DNA of 64,000 bases from BOG-908 sp963692875 (GCA_965198755.1 OZ240673.1:496001-560000); one strand, 5' to 3'; positions 52,266 to 60,990 are shown, counted from the first letter of the stretch. Program-made: numbers and translations. Notes: generated from the sequence alone by a model not told the origin.

Positions 52266-52304
52266 CAGTTCTTTTTTTTCAGAAAAGCAGGCCTTGCTTT
52301 CCTC
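52266..52304 (+). repeat. A/B dyad element, copy 27 (C-arm remnant)
   Basis: AGTTC, a T-rich run, then CAGAAAAGCAGGCCTTGCTTTCC. A truncated right end without centre or A arm. Confidence 0.7.
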
Positions 52305-52374
52305 TAACCGTCCCGATCGGTTGAGCCTGGGCACCGGCACCTTAAGTCAGCGCACGTTTTCGAAAAGAAAGCAG

Positions 52375-52511
52375 GAAGAAAGCAGTTCTTTTTTGAAAAA
52401 AAGAACCAAAAAACTTTTGTCCCTTGTGCGCGCGTCTGTGGAACGGTCCGCGACAGCCGGAGAAAAGTCTTTTTGCTTCTTTTTCTTCAGAAAAAGAAGG
52501 CCTTGCTTTCT
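52375..52511 (+). repeat. A/B dyad element, copy 28 (A to B)
   Basis: Complete. With copy 27 it separates lutA from lutB, which are normally adjacent. Confidence 0.9.
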
Positions 52512-52535
52512 GACGCTCTCCCGCCGAGCCGGGCG

Positions 52536-53261
52536 CTAAGTCTCCGTGCACGCCAGTATCTCCGCGATGTGCATCGCGCGCACGCCGGCCTGCAGGCGCG
52601 AGAGCCCGCCGGCGATGTGCATCAGGCAGGAATTGTCGCCAGCCGTCACCACCTCGGCGCCAGTTGCCAGCACCGCACGCATCTTGTCCGTCAGCATCGC
52701 GGTCGAGGTCTCCGCGTTCTTCACCGCGAACGTGCCGCCGAAGCCGCAGCATTCTTCCACCGAGGGCAGGTCCACCAGGTCCAGCCCGCGCACCGCGGCG
52801 AGCAGCGCGTGCGGGGCGCCGCCCAGCTTTAGGCCGCGCAGCGAGTTGCAGGATGCGTGGTAGGTGACGCGGTGCGGGTAGTAGGCGCCCACGTCCTCGA
52901 TGTGCAACTCGCGTGTTAGGAACTCGGTGAATTCGAACACGCGCGGGATGATCGCCTGCACCTCGTCTAGCAGCTTTGCGTCGCCGGCGGCCAGGATGGG
53001 GTATTGGCTGCGGATGGTGCTGGTGCAGGAGGTGGACGGAACCACCACGCACGGCGCGTCGCGGTAGGTCTCCACGAAGCGGCGCACCAGGGTGACGGCT
53101 TCCGGGCGGTAGCCGGAGTTGCTGTGCATCTGCCCGCAGCAGGTTTGCGCCGGGCGGAACTCCATTTCGCAGCCGAGGCGTTCGAGCACGGCCACAACGG
53201 CCTGGCCGGTCTGCGGGAACAGCGTGTCGTTGAAGCAGGTGATGAACAGCGAGACGCGCAT
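52536..53261 (-). CDS. lutA: Lactate utilization protein A (CCG domain, (Fe-S)-binding)
   Basis: 241 residues with two cysteine-rich CCG domains: RPAQTCCGQMHSNSGY and SVEECCGFGGTFAVKN, with upstream FITCFNDTLFPQTG and YHASCNSLRG completing the ligand sets. CCG domains bind noncanonical iron-sulfur clusters in LutA, GlpC and HdrB. ATG 53261 overlaps the stop of the upstream acyl-CoA dehydrogenase gene (ATGA), an unusual partner for lactate oxidation. Confidence 0.9.
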   Translation of the reverse strand: MRVSLFITCFNDTLFPQTGQAVVAVLERLGCEMEFRPAQTCCGQMHSNSGYRPEAVTLVRRFVETYRDAPCVVVPSTSCTSTIRSQYPILAAGDAKLLDEVQAIIPRVFEFTEFLTRELHIEDVGAYYPHRVTYHASCNSLRGLKLGGAPHALLAAVRGLDLVDLPSVEECCGFGGTFAVKNAETSTAMLTDKMRAVLATGAEVVTAGDNSCLMHIAGGLSRLQAGVRAMHIAEILACTET

Positions 53262-54913
53262 CAGGCGCGCTCTGTCATCGGGTCGAAGCCGTAGGCCAGG
53301 TCTGTCAACTCCATGTCGGTGGTCAGCGCGGGGATCAGCGGTTCGCGGGTGATGGTCTCCACGGCGACCAGCGCGGTGCGGTCGCGCTTGTGCAGGATGC
53401 GCCACTCGGCGGCTTCTGCGAGGAGTGCGGCCTGCGTGGTGCGCGCCATGCCGGCGGCCAGGCGGCGGCCGTCGCGTTCGTCCGGCTCCAGCACCATCGG
53501 CCGCAGCACGTCCAGCGCGGCGGCGATGCGCGGCTTCACCCAGTCGAGCTCGGCGTGAGTGACGCCGGCAAGGCGGCGTTCGACGTCATCGAGCCACTCC
53601 AGGCCGAGATCGCGGGACTGCAGAGCACGCAGCACGTCGTGGCTGAGCACCGAGGTGGTGCCTTCCCAAATCGCGTGGACGTGGGCGTTGCGGAAGATGC
53701 GCGGCAGGCCGGTGTCCTCGAGGTAGCCGGCGCCGCCGAAGCTCTCGATCAGCTCGCTGGTGCCCCAGATGCCCTGGCGCGCGCAGGCCAGCTTGGTCAG
53801 CGGTGCCAGCAGTCGCGCCATCTGCGTGCGGCCGTCGTGCTCGGCGCGGCCGATGGCGGCGGCGGCCTCGAAACAGAGGGCCAGCATGGCCTCGTACTCG
53901 GCGGCGATGCGGGCGAGCCACGCGCGGTGCATCGGCTGGCTGGCGAGCGTGGCGCCGAACACGCGCCGGGACTGGGCGTAGTCCCGCGCCAGGCCGAGCA
54001 GGTGGCCGACGCCGGCTGGCCCGGCATACGCCGCCCAGACGCGCGCGATGTTGAGCAGGGAGGCCACCTTGGCCACGCCGCGGCCCACGCCGCCGACCGG
54101 CACGGCGCGCGCGCCCGCCAGGTCCAGCTCGGCGGTCGGCAGCGCGCGGGTGCCCATCTTCTCCTTTAGACGCCTCACCGTCAGGCCGTTCCAACCGCCG
54201 TCGGGGCGCCGCAGTTCCAGCAGGAACAGCGAGAGGCCGGCGCTGCCCGGCGCCGCGCCGTCCGGGCGGGCGAGCACCATGGCGATGTCGGCCGAGGTGG
54301 CCGAGGTGAACCACTTGGTGCCGTGCAGGCTGAAGCTGCCGTCCTCGTTGGCGGTGGCGGTGGTGGCGGTGTTGCCGACGTCCGAGCCGCCCTCCGTCTC
54401 GGTCATCCACTGGCCGCTGGTGATGGCACCCGTGCGGGCAGTCAGGCGCGGGCCGTACGTCTCCCACAGCGCGGCGTCGTGCTGGCGCAGCAGCCAGGCG
54501 GCACCATCCGTCATCACCAGCGGGCAGGTGGCCGCCGCGCTGACCGGGTCGTAGAGGTTGGCCAGCCCCGCCTGCACGATGCGGGCGTGGGCGCCGTAGC
54601 CGGCTTCGTAGGCGGTGGCGACGAGGCCTTCCTCCTGGCCGATCCGCACCAGGGTGTCGAAGGCGGGATCCATCTCGATACGGTCGATGCGGTTGCCCCA
54701 GGCGTCGTAGGCGACGTGGCGGGGCGGCGTGCGTTCAGCGGCGTCGGCCAGTGCGGGCAGCTCGGTGGCGGCACGGTGGCCCATGCGGTCGAGTGCCGGG
54801 GCCGCCTGGGCGAACAGGTCCGGTGGCAGGTGGCGTTCGAGCGAGAACCGCAGGGTAGGGTCGGTGCGGAAGCGGTTGCGCGGCGCGGGAGCGGTCTGGG
54901 TGAAGGGGGGCAA
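53261..54913 (-). CDS. aidB: AidB-like acyl-CoA dehydrogenase
   Basis: 550 residues. This is the long form of the acyl-CoA dehydrogenase family: an N-terminal extension (about 170 residues) before the FAD core, QWMTETEGGSDVGNTATTA (AidB fingerprint), HGTKWFTSATSADIAMVLARPDG, REKMGTRALP-like sequence (LKEKMGTRALPTAEL), then ESFGGAGYLEDTGLPRIFRNAHVHAIWEGTTSVLSHDVLRAL near the C-terminal side. AidB binds DNA and is linked to alkylation stress; its true substrate is unclear. TTG 54913 follows AGGA by 6-7 bases, and no ATG fits. It is coupled to lutA. Confidence 0.85.
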   Translation of the reverse strand: MPPFTQTAPAPRNRFRTDPTLRFSLERHLPPDLFAQAAPALDRMGHRAATELPALADAAERTPPRHVAYDAWGNRIDRIEMDPAFDTLVRIGQEEGLVATAYEAGYGAHARIVQAGLANLYDPVSAAATCPLVMTDGAAWLLRQHDAALWETYGPRLTARTGAITSGQWMTETEGGSDVGNTATTATANEDGSFSLHGTKWFTSATSADIAMVLARPDGAAPGSAGLSLFLLELRRPDGGWNGLTVRRLKEKMGTRALPTAELDLAGARAVPVGGVGRGVAKVASLLNIARVWAAYAGPAGVGHLLGLARDYAQSRRVFGATLASQPMHRAWLARIAAEYEAMLALCFEAAAAIGRAEHDGRTQMARLLAPLTKLACARQGIWGTSELIESFGGAGYLEDTGLPRIFRNAHVHAIWEGTTSVLSHDVLRALQSRDLGLEWLDDVERRLAGVTHAELDWVKPRIAAALDVLRPMVLEPDERDGRRLAAGMARTTQAALLAEAAEWRILHKRDRTALVAVETITREPLIPALTTDMELTDLAYGFDPMTERA

Positions 54914-55367
54914 GGGTGTTCCTGATGGCAGCTTGGCCGGCGGGCGCCCCTGCTTTACGCCACAGACGCAAGCGCGCCAAAGCGTGCCGAGGCCGGTGGT
55001 GACGCTTGTGTCGTCCTGCGGGCAGGATCGGGCGTGGCATCACCCTCGGCCGCCTCGTCCGGTCCGCACCTGCTGCGCGGCACCTCGCCGCGGCGGCCTG
55101 CGCACAACGCGCCCGCTGCCGGGGCGTGGGCTCGGCCGAGACACGCGAGCCCAAACGTCTGCGCAGCGGTCCTGACCGGCAGGCAATCCTGGATAGGAAG
55201 CAGGCCGGGGCAGGGTGCAGGCCGGGACACCAAAGCCGCTGCGGCGAGCGAGTGGGTTTCCCGCAGGCATGGCCGCGCTGGGGTCTGCCGCATTGCGGTC
55301 GTGCTGGGCGGGCCGGCAAAGTTGACCGGCCGATGAAGCGCCACGTTGCCCGGCGCGTTGAGGGTTC
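54914..55367. other. Intergenic region without recognisable features
   Basis: The stretch is GC-rich with open frames on both strands that lack motifs, ribosome sites and codon bias. No repeat element of the common family is present. It probably holds the divergent promoters of the dehydrogenase and of the small secreted protein. Confidence 0.4.
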
Positions 55368-55715
55368 ATGTCAGTATTCCGCAAAGCCCTCCTCCTCGCT
55401 GCCGGCCTGGCCTGCGCCTCCGCCCTGCAGCTTGTCCGCCCGGCAATGGCCAGCGGGTTCACCACCTTTGCCGCCGACGAGGATGTCTGCCGCCGCGTCG
55501 GCGCCGCCGCGATCAACGGTGCGACCGGACCATCCGCGGCGCAGCGCTACGACGTCGCGCACGCACGATGCATGATAGCGCATAGCCGCATGCGGCAGAT
55601 GCGCGCTGATGAGGGCCCGCCCGTCGGCAATCCGCACAGCTTCGAATATCCTGACGCGTTCTACAGCATTCCTTATGCGACATCTGGGTACGGGTATGAC
55701 GGGTTCAGTTGGTGA
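55368..55715 (+). CDS. Small secreted protein of unknown function
   Basis: 115 residues with a Sec signal peptide (MSVFRKALLLAAGLACASALQ, cleavage probably near ALQLVRPAMA-S). The mature part has two cysteines (VCRRVG and ARCMIAH), which may form a disulfide, and an aromatic end (SIPYATSGYGYDGFSW). ATG 55368 has GAGGG just upstream. I know no family. Confidence 0.65.
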   Translation: MSVFRKALLLAAGLACASALQLVRPAMASGFTTFAADEDVCRRVGAAAINGATGPSAAQRYDVAHARCMIAHSRMRQMRADEGPPVGNPHSFEYPDAFYSIPYATSGYGYDGFSW

Positions 55716-55745
55716 TGCCCGGTTGGCGTGGCTGGTTACGCACGC

Positions 55746-55884
55746 AAGGCAAGCAGTTCTTTTTTGAAAAAAAGAACCAAAAAACTTTTGCTCCCGTTGG
55801 GTTGCCGTGGTGGAGCGTGTCGGTTCAGGCTTCCGCGACAGCGCGCGCCGAGGCTCTTCGAAGACGAGCTTCGTTTTCTTGCTT
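55746..55884 (+). repeat. A/B dyad element, copy 29 (A to eroded B)
   Basis: The A arm and a centre like that of copies 1, 2 and 14 are intact (GTTGGGTTGCCG...TCCGCGACAGCG). The B arm is recognisable only as GAGGCTCTTCGAAGACGAGCTTC...TTGCTTC. Confidence 0.8.
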
Positions 55885-55908
55885 CGCCGCCTCGATAAAA
55901 CACTCGCA

Positions 55909-56574
55909 ATGAACCGTAAGGTGGCTGTCATGTCGCTCCTCTCCGGCATCGCGTTGAGCGCCTGCTCCGTCGTCGGCATTCGGTCGGGCACCGAGGAACC
56001 GCACTACGTCGTGCTGCAGGCGCAGGGTCCGCTGGAAATCCGGCAATACGAGACGAGACTGGCCGCCGAGACCGAGGTGACCGGGAGCGAGTACTCGGCT
56101 CGTGGCAAGGGCTTCCAACGCCTCGCCGGCTTCATCTTCGGTGCCAACTCCAGCCGGAGCAACATCGCGATGACCGCGCCGGTGTCGCAGGAAGGCGGCT
56201 CGCACACGATCGCGATGACCGCGCCGGTCGGGCAGGAGCAGTCCGCTCCCGGCGTGTGGCATATCCGTTTCTTCATGCCGGCCAAATACACCGAGGCCAC
56301 GCTCCCGCGCCCGAACGATCCGGCGGTCAGGATCGTCACTGTTCCGGCCGAGACCTACGGTGTGTATCGCTACACCGGCTCGACGTCGCCGTCGGCCACG
56401 GCAGACGCGGCTCGCCAACTGCTACAGCATGTTACCGGCACCGGCTACGTGCCGACCGGCCAGCCAGTCGCCTGGTTTTACGATCCGCCCTGGACGTTGC
56501 CCTTCCTGCGCCGGAACGAAGCGGCGGTGGTGGTTGCCAAGGCGCAGGGCGGGTCCGAAGCTGACAAGCCCTGA
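55909..56574 (+). CDS. SOUL family heme-binding lipoprotein
   Basis: 221 residues. The lipoprotein signal ends in LSGIALSAC. The SOUL/HBP fold is shown by YVVLQAQGPLEIRQYETRLAAET, GFQRLAGFIFGANSSRSNIAMTAPV (the strongly conserved F-x-L-x-x-Y/F-I-x-G-x-N...I-x-M-T-x-P-V motif) and VWHIRFFMPAKYTEATLPRPND. Members bind heme or other tetrapyrroles. The N(I)AMTAPV motif occurs twice (IAMTAPVSQEGGSHTIAMTAPVGQE), apparently a small internal duplication. ATG 55909 gives MNRKVAVMSLLSG, a proper signal. Confidence 0.85.
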   Translation: MNRKVAVMSLLSGIALSACSVVGIRSGTEEPHYVVLQAQGPLEIRQYETRLAAETEVTGSEYSARGKGFQRLAGFIFGANSSRSNIAMTAPVSQEGGSHTIAMTAPVGQEQSAPGVWHIRFFMPAKYTEATLPRPNDPAVRIVTVPAETYGVYRYTGSTSPSATADAARQLLQHVTGTGYVPTGQPVAWFYDPPWTLPFLRRNEAAVVVAKAQGGSEADKP

Positions 56575-56637
56575 TCTCGTCGAACACGACTGCCGGTCGC
56601 TGACGCCTGGAACGCTTTGGCTGGCTGTGACGACGAC

Positions 56638-56770
56638 AAGGCAAGCGGTTCTTTTTTGAAAAAAAGAACCAAAAAACTTTTGACTCCGCTGTCGCGAACC
56701 TTTCCGGAGAGCGCGCGACAGCGGAGGCAAAAGTTTTTTGCTGCTTTTTTCAAAAAGCAGGCCTTGCTTT
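56638..56770 (+). repeat. A/B dyad element, copy 30 (A to C)
   Basis: Complete. The right arm is C type (TTGCTGC...AAGCAGGCC). It lies in the convergent gap between the SOUL and corC genes. Confidence 0.9.
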
Positions 56771-56781
56771 CCTGCCTCCGG

Positions 56782-57672
56782 TCAGCCCTTCAACCCACCC
56801 GCCGCCACCGGCAGCTTCGCCCGCAGCCGCCGTATCCGCCGCGCATCGCTGTCCAGCACGCGGAACTCCGCGCCGGAGACGTGGCTGATCACCTCGCCAC
56901 GCGCCGGCACACGCCCGGCAATCGTGAAGACCAGCCCGCCGATCGTGTCGATGTCGGCTTCGCGCTCCTCCTCGGTCAGGATCGCGCCGAGCCGGGCCTC
57001 GAAATCCTCGACCTTCATCCGCGCGTCGAGGTCCAACGTGCCGTCGGCGCGCTCCGTCACCATCGGCGCGTCCTGTTCGTCGTGCTCGTCGGCGATGTCG
57101 CCCACGATCGTCTCGACGAGATCCTCGATGGTCAGCAGTCCGTCGATGCCGCCGTACTCATCCACCACGAGTGCGAGGTGCACCCGCGCCACGCGCATCT
57201 GCAGCAGCAGGTCCAGCACCGGTATCTGCGGGGCGACCATCAGCGGGCGGCGCAGGATCGCCTCGAGCCGGAACGCTTCGGGTTTGCCGTCCCAGGCGAA
57301 GACGTCCTTGATGTGGACCATGCCGACGATGTCGTCGAGCTGCTCGCGGTAGACCGGCATGCGGCTGTGGCCCTCGCGGCGGATCAGCTCGACAGCCTGC
57401 TCCCAGGTGAGGTCCACCGGCATCGCCACGATGTCGGCGCGCGGCACCATCACGTCGTCCGCGGTGGCGCCGCGCAGACGCAGCACGTTGGCGATCAGCG
57501 CGCGTTCCTGGCGGTCGAGGTCGGGCGTCTGGCCGTCGGCTTCGCCGGCGTTGGCGGCTTCCTGGACCAGCTCGGCGATGCTCTCGCGTACGCCGTGGTC
57601 GCGCTTGGCACGGTTGCCGAGGATGCTGCCAAGGCGGTTCAGCAGCGTGCTGCCGGCAGAGGCTTCACTCAT
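56782..57672 (-). CDS. corC: CorC/TlyC-type CBS-pair transporter-associated protein
   Basis: 296 residues. IANVLRLRGATADDVMVPRADIVAMPVDLT is the linker into the first CBS domain. HSRMPVYREQLDDIVGMVHIKDVF and HLALVVDEYGGIDGLLTIEDLVETIVGDIADEHD are the CBS pair with the classic EYGG-x-G-L-x-T-x-E-D motif. A CorC_HlyC C-terminal domain (LDLDARMKVEDFEARLG onward) follows. It lacks a membrane DUF21 part, like CorC of the cobalt/magnesium efflux system. Position after ybeY is the conserved order in alphaproteobacteria. Confidence 0.88.
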   Translation of the reverse strand: MSEASAGSTLLNRLGSILGNRAKRDHGVRESIAELVQEAANAGEADGQTPDLDRQERALIANVLRLRGATADDVMVPRADIVAMPVDLTWEQAVELIRREGHSRMPVYREQLDDIVGMVHIKDVFAWDGKPEAFRLEAILRRPLMVAPQIPVLDLLLQMRVARVHLALVVDEYGGIDGLLTIEDLVETIVGDIADEHDEQDAPMVTERADGTLDLDARMKVEDFEARLGAILTEEEREADIDTIGGLVFTIAGRVPARGEVISHVSGAEFRVLDSDARRIRRLRAKLPVAAGGLKG

Positions 57673-57675
57673 GAG

Positions 57676-57808
57676 AAAGGAAGGCCTTCTTTTTTGAAAA
57701 AAGAAGCAAAAAACTTTTGTCTCTGGGGTACACGCCGGCGGAAGCAGTCCAGCCCCAGGGAACAAAAGCTTTTTGGTTCTTTTTCTCGAAAAAGAACATG
57801 CTTACTTC
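57676..57808 (-). repeat. A/B dyad element, copy 31 (B to A on + strand)
   Basis: Both arms are present. The centre (CTCTGGGGTACACGCCGGCGG...CCAGCCCCAGGGAAC) is the only one among complete copies without a CGCGACAGC box. It separates corC from ybeY. Confidence 0.85.
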
Positions 57809-58314
57809 CTTTTCCAAGGATTCGGCACGCCAATACTGCGCAGAATGCGCGCTTCGGCCATCTCCATGCGCCGAGCCTCGCCCACCCCGTGATGGTCATG
57901 CCCGCGCAGGTGCAGCGCGCCGTGCACGACCAGATGCGCCAGGTGGTGCGCCGCCGGCCGCCCGGCTGCCTTCGCCTCGCGCCGCACGGTCCCCAGCGCC
58001 AGCACGATGTCGCCGCCCAGGAAGCCGGCGGCCGGCGCCATGTCGAATGTCAGCACGTTGGTGGGCTTGTTGCGGCGGCGATGCAGCGCGTTGAGGTGTT
58101 TCACCTCACGGTCGGTGGACAGTACCACGGTGCCGGCGCCGCCGGCTGCCACCGCGGCACGCACGGCAAGGCGTTCGGCGCCGCGCACCAGGCGGCGCCA
58201 GCCGGCGTCCAGCACCAGCACCGTCGGCTGGGTGGCCGCCATAGTCCGGAACCCCGCTCGCGCGGGGCCGGCGTGTTCAGGCTCTACGGCAGCCTGGTCA
58301 GGTGGGGGTTGCAT
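57802..58314 (-). CDS. ybeY: Endoribonuclease YbeY (rRNA maturation factor)
   Basis: 170 residues, the normal length. It has the zinc motif HLVVHGALHLRGHDH (three His), and RRRNKPTNVLTFD with STDREVKHLN before it. YbeY processes the 3' end of 16S rRNA and supports ribosome quality control. ATG 58314 has GGGAG 4 bases upstream and overlaps the phoH end by 17 bases; ATG 58242 would give a shortened protein. Neighbours phoH and miaB are the usual partners. Confidence 0.92.
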   Translation of the reverse strand: MQPPPDQAAVEPEHAGPARAGFRTMAATQPTVLVLDAGWRRLVRGAERLAVRAAVAAGGAGTVVLSTDREVKHLNALHRRRNKPTNVLTFDMAPAAGFLGGDIVLALGTVRREAKAAGRPAAHHLAHLVVHGALHLRGHDHHGVGEARRMEMAEARILRSIGVPNPWKRK

Positions 58315-59353
58315 CGCTCTCCCGGCGGGCGCGGCTGCGCGTGGTGTCGCGGGCGGCCGTCGCGCGCTGATCATAGGCGTCGACGATGCGGCCGACCAGG
58401 GGATGGCGCACCACGTCGCGCACGCCGAAACGGGCGAAGCCGATGCCTTGCACGCCCTCCAGCGTTTCGACCGCGTCGCGCAGGCCGCTGCGCACGCCGG
58501 ACGGCAGGTCGATCTGCGTGAGGTCGCCGGTGATGACCATGTGGGTGCCCTCGCCCATGCGGGTAAGGAACATCTTCATCTGCGCTTCCGTGGTGTTCTG
58601 CGCCTCGTCGAGGATGACGAACGCGTGGGCCAGCGTGCGGCCGCGCATGAAGGCGAGCGGTGCCACCTCGATCTCGCCGGTGCCCATGCGGCGGATCACC
58701 TGGTCGCCGGGCATCATGTCGTGCAGCGCGTCGTAGAGGGGGCGCAGGTACGGGTCGATCTTCTCCTTGAGGTCGCCGGGCAGGAAGCCCAGGCGCTCGC
58801 CGGCCTCCACCGCGGGGCGGCACAGCACGATGCGTTCGACGCGGCCGGCCAGCAGCATGGCCACGGCTTGCGCCACCGCCAGGTAGGTCTTGCCGGTGCC
58901 GGCCGGGCCGAGCGCGAAGACCATCTCCTGGCGGGACAGCGTCTCCATGTAGGCCTGCTGCCCAGGCGAGCGCGGACCCACCGCGCCGCGCCGCGTGCGG
59001 ATCGAGGGCAGGTCGGACAGCGGCAGGCGCGGGTCCTCGTCGGCCGCGCGGTGGAGCATGCGGATGGCGGCGTCCACGTCGCCGGTGGCAACCCCCTCGC
59101 CCTTCTCCAGGCGCTTCCACAACCCGGTCAGCGCCGCCTGCGCCGCTTGCACCCGTTCCGGCTCACCGCTGATCGCCACCCGGTTGCCGCGGCATGCGAG
59201 CCGCACGCCAAACCCTTGTTCCAGCCGCACCAGGTGCCGATCATGATCGCCGAGCAGCAGTGGCAGCAGGGCGTTGTCGTTGAAGTTGATGGTGACAGCC
59301 TTGCCAGGGGCGGCTGTCTCAGCAAGCCGGGGGGCGGGGGATAGTTGGGTCAA
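58298..59353 (-). CDS. phoH: PhoH family ATPase
   Basis: 351 residues. An N-terminal KH-like part (VRLACRGNRVAISGEPERVQAAQAAL) precedes the PhoH P-loop ATPase: VFALGPAGTGKTYLAVAQAV (Walker A), RPAVEAGERLGFLPGDLKEKIDPYLRPLYDAL, FVILDEAQNTTEAQMKMFLTRMG (Walker B) and VITGDLTQIDLP. It is probably an RNA-linked ATPase acting with YbeY. TTG 59353 overlaps the miaB stop (TTGA) and has AAGG 7 bases upstream; the next ATG is much too late. Confidence 0.92.
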   Translation of the reverse strand: MTQLSPAPRLAETAAPGKAVTINFNDNALLPLLLGDHDRHLVRLEQGFGVRLACRGNRVAISGEPERVQAAQAALTGLWKRLEKGEGVATGDVDAAIRMLHRAADEDPRLPLSDLPSIRTRRGAVGPRSPGQQAYMETLSRQEMVFALGPAGTGKTYLAVAQAVAMLLAGRVERIVLCRPAVEAGERLGFLPGDLKEKIDPYLRPLYDALHDMMPGDQVIRRMGTGEIEVAPLAFMRGRTLAHAFVILDEAQNTTEAQMKMFLTRMGEGTHMVITGDLTQIDLPSGVRSGLRDAVETLEGVQGIGFARFGVRDVVRHPLVGRIVDAYDQRATAARDTTRSRARRESDATPT

Positions 59354-60717
59354 GCGCAGGCCTTCTCCTTGAGGGTTGCTCCGGACAATGAATTGGTGTG
59401 CGCAGCCTCGATGCACACCGGGATCTCCTGGCCGACCAGCGTTGCGGGTCCCACCAGGTGAACGGGTTGAAGGTATGGCGAGCGGCCGGCGATCTGGCCG
59501 GGGTGGCGGCCGGCGCCGGTGATCAGCACCGGCAAGGTCAGGCCGACGCAGCGCGCGTTGAACTGGGCCTGCTGGGTGCGCAGCAAGTCCTGCAAAGCGT
59601 AGAGGCGGCGATCCTTTTCGGCTTCCGGCACCTGGCCCGGGGCGCCTGCGGCCGGCGTGCCGGGGCGTGGGGAGTATTTGAAGCTGAACGCCTGGGCGAA
59701 GCCGACGGCGCGGATCAGCTCGAGCGTCGCCTCGAAGTCGGCGTCCGTCTCGCCGGGGTGGCCGACGATGAAGTCCGACGAAAAGGCGAGGTCGGGGCGG
59801 GCGGCGCGCAGGCGGGCGACCAGGGCCAGGTAGTCCGAAGCGGTGTGGCGGCGGTTCATCGCTGCGAGCAGGCGGTCCGAGCCGGACTGCACCGGCAGGT
59901 GCAGGAAGGGCATCACCTTGGGTGTGTCAGCGTGGGCGGCGATCAGGTCGTCGTCCACGTCGCGCGGGTGGGACGTGGTGTAGCGCAGGCGGGCGAGGCC
60001 GGGGATCTCGGCCAGCGCGCGCAGCAGCCAGCCGAGCGTGCGCGGGGCGCCGTCCGGGCCTGCACCGTGCCACGCGTTGACGTTCTGGCCGAGCAGGGTG
60101 ACCTCGCGCACGCCGCTGGCCGCCATGCGGGTGGCCTCGGCGAGGATGGCGGTGGCGGGGCGGCTGGCCTCGGCGCCGCGGGTGTAGGGGACGACGCAGA
60201 AGCTGCAGAACTTGTCGCAGCCTTCCTGGATGGTGAGGAAGGCGGTGTGCTGGCCGTAAGGCTGTGCGGCGGCGGCGTCGGGCAGGTGGTCGAACTTGGA
60301 CTCTGGCGGGAAGTCGGTGTCGATGACGGCGCCGGCGGCGCGGCTGGCCTGGGCGACCATCTCCGGCAGGCGGTGGTAGGTCTGTGGGCCGAGCACGATG
60401 TCCACGTAAGGGGCGCGGGCCAGGATCTCCGCACCCTCCGCCTGGGCGACGCAGCCGGCGACGGCGAGGATGGTGGGCCGGCCGGCGGCTTCGCGCTCGG
60501 CCTTGATCACGCGCAGGCGGCCGAGTTCGGAGAACACCTTTTCAGTGGCGCGGTCGCGGATGTGGCAGGTGTTGAGGATGACCATGTCGGCCTCCTCGGG
60601 CGTGGTGGTGGGCGCGTAGCCGATGGGGGCGAGCACGTCGGCCATGCGGGCTGAGTCGTACACGTTCATCTGGCAGCCCCAGGTGATGACGTGCAGGCGT
60701 TTGGCGTGGGTCGGCAT
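59350..60717 (-). CDS. miaB: tRNA-2-methylthio-N6-dimethylallyladenosine synthase MiaB
   Basis: 455 residues. The N-terminal UPF0004 domain has three cluster cysteines (TWGCQMN, LNTCHIRD, VAGCVAQ). The radical-SAM motif is GCDKFCSFCVVPYTRG (CxxxCxxC). The sequences EVTLLGQNVNAWHG, RYTTSHPRD, HLPVQSGSDRLLAAMNRRH and FIVGHPGETDADFE follow, and a TRAM-like tail ends the protein. It methylthiolates A37 of tRNAs. ATG 60717 begins MPTHAKRLHVITWGCQMN, the usual position. It leads the miaB-phoH-ybeY overlap operon. Confidence 0.95.
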   Translation of the reverse strand: MPTHAKRLHVITWGCQMNVYDSARMADVLAPIGYAPTTTPEEADMVILNTCHIRDRATEKVFSELGRLRVIKAEREAAGRPTILAVAGCVAQAEGAEILARAPYVDIVLGPQTYHRLPEMVAQASRAAGAVIDTDFPPESKFDHLPDAAAAQPYGQHTAFLTIQEGCDKFCSFCVVPYTRGAEASRPATAILAEATRMAASGVREVTLLGQNVNAWHGAGPDGAPRTLGWLLRALAEIPGLARLRYTTSHPRDVDDDLIAAHADTPKVMPFLHLPVQSGSDRLLAAMNRRHTASDYLALVARLRAARPDLAFSSDFIVGHPGETDADFEATLELIRAVGFAQAFSFKYSPRPGTPAAGAPGQVPEAEKDRRLYALQDLLRTQQAQFNARCVGLTLPVLITGAGRHPGQIAGRSPYLQPVHLVGPATLVGQEIPVCIEAAHTNSLSGATLKEKACA

Positions 60718-60940
60718 CGAACGGGGCTCCGGCTCTGCACCCTTTGTGGCGGGGGCGAGCGGAGAGATCACGGTGGGGGGGTGCGGCGTCAATAGTTTCC
60801 CGGGTGGGTGCTGAGGGACGCTGGCATGAATGACTCCGTGTCTGGGCAGCAGGTTGGCAGATCGTTCCGAGTCTGGGTCAAGTGAAGAAACCGCGACGCG
60901 GCTGGGTTGGGTGGGGCCGCGGCTGAGCAAGAAGTTACCA

Positions 60941-60990
60941 CCAAGGGCACGAAGAGCACCAAGGACACCAAGAAGAGACGCGTGGAGAGT
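60941..60990 (+). repeat. ACCAAGG/ACGAAGAG purine-rich tandem motif
   Basis: TACCACCAAGGGCACGAAGA, then GCACCAAGGACACCAAGAAG: drifting 11-12 base units of the type ACCAAGGCACGAAG that I know from intergenic DNA of many unrelated bacteria. One frame reads TKGTKSTKDTKK. Confidence 0.6.

Noticed and set aside
54955..55344. Minus-strand frame of 129 codons upstream of the small secreted protein
   Set aside because: No ribosome site, no motif, and a Pro/Arg/Ala composition typical of chance frames in GC-rich DNA.
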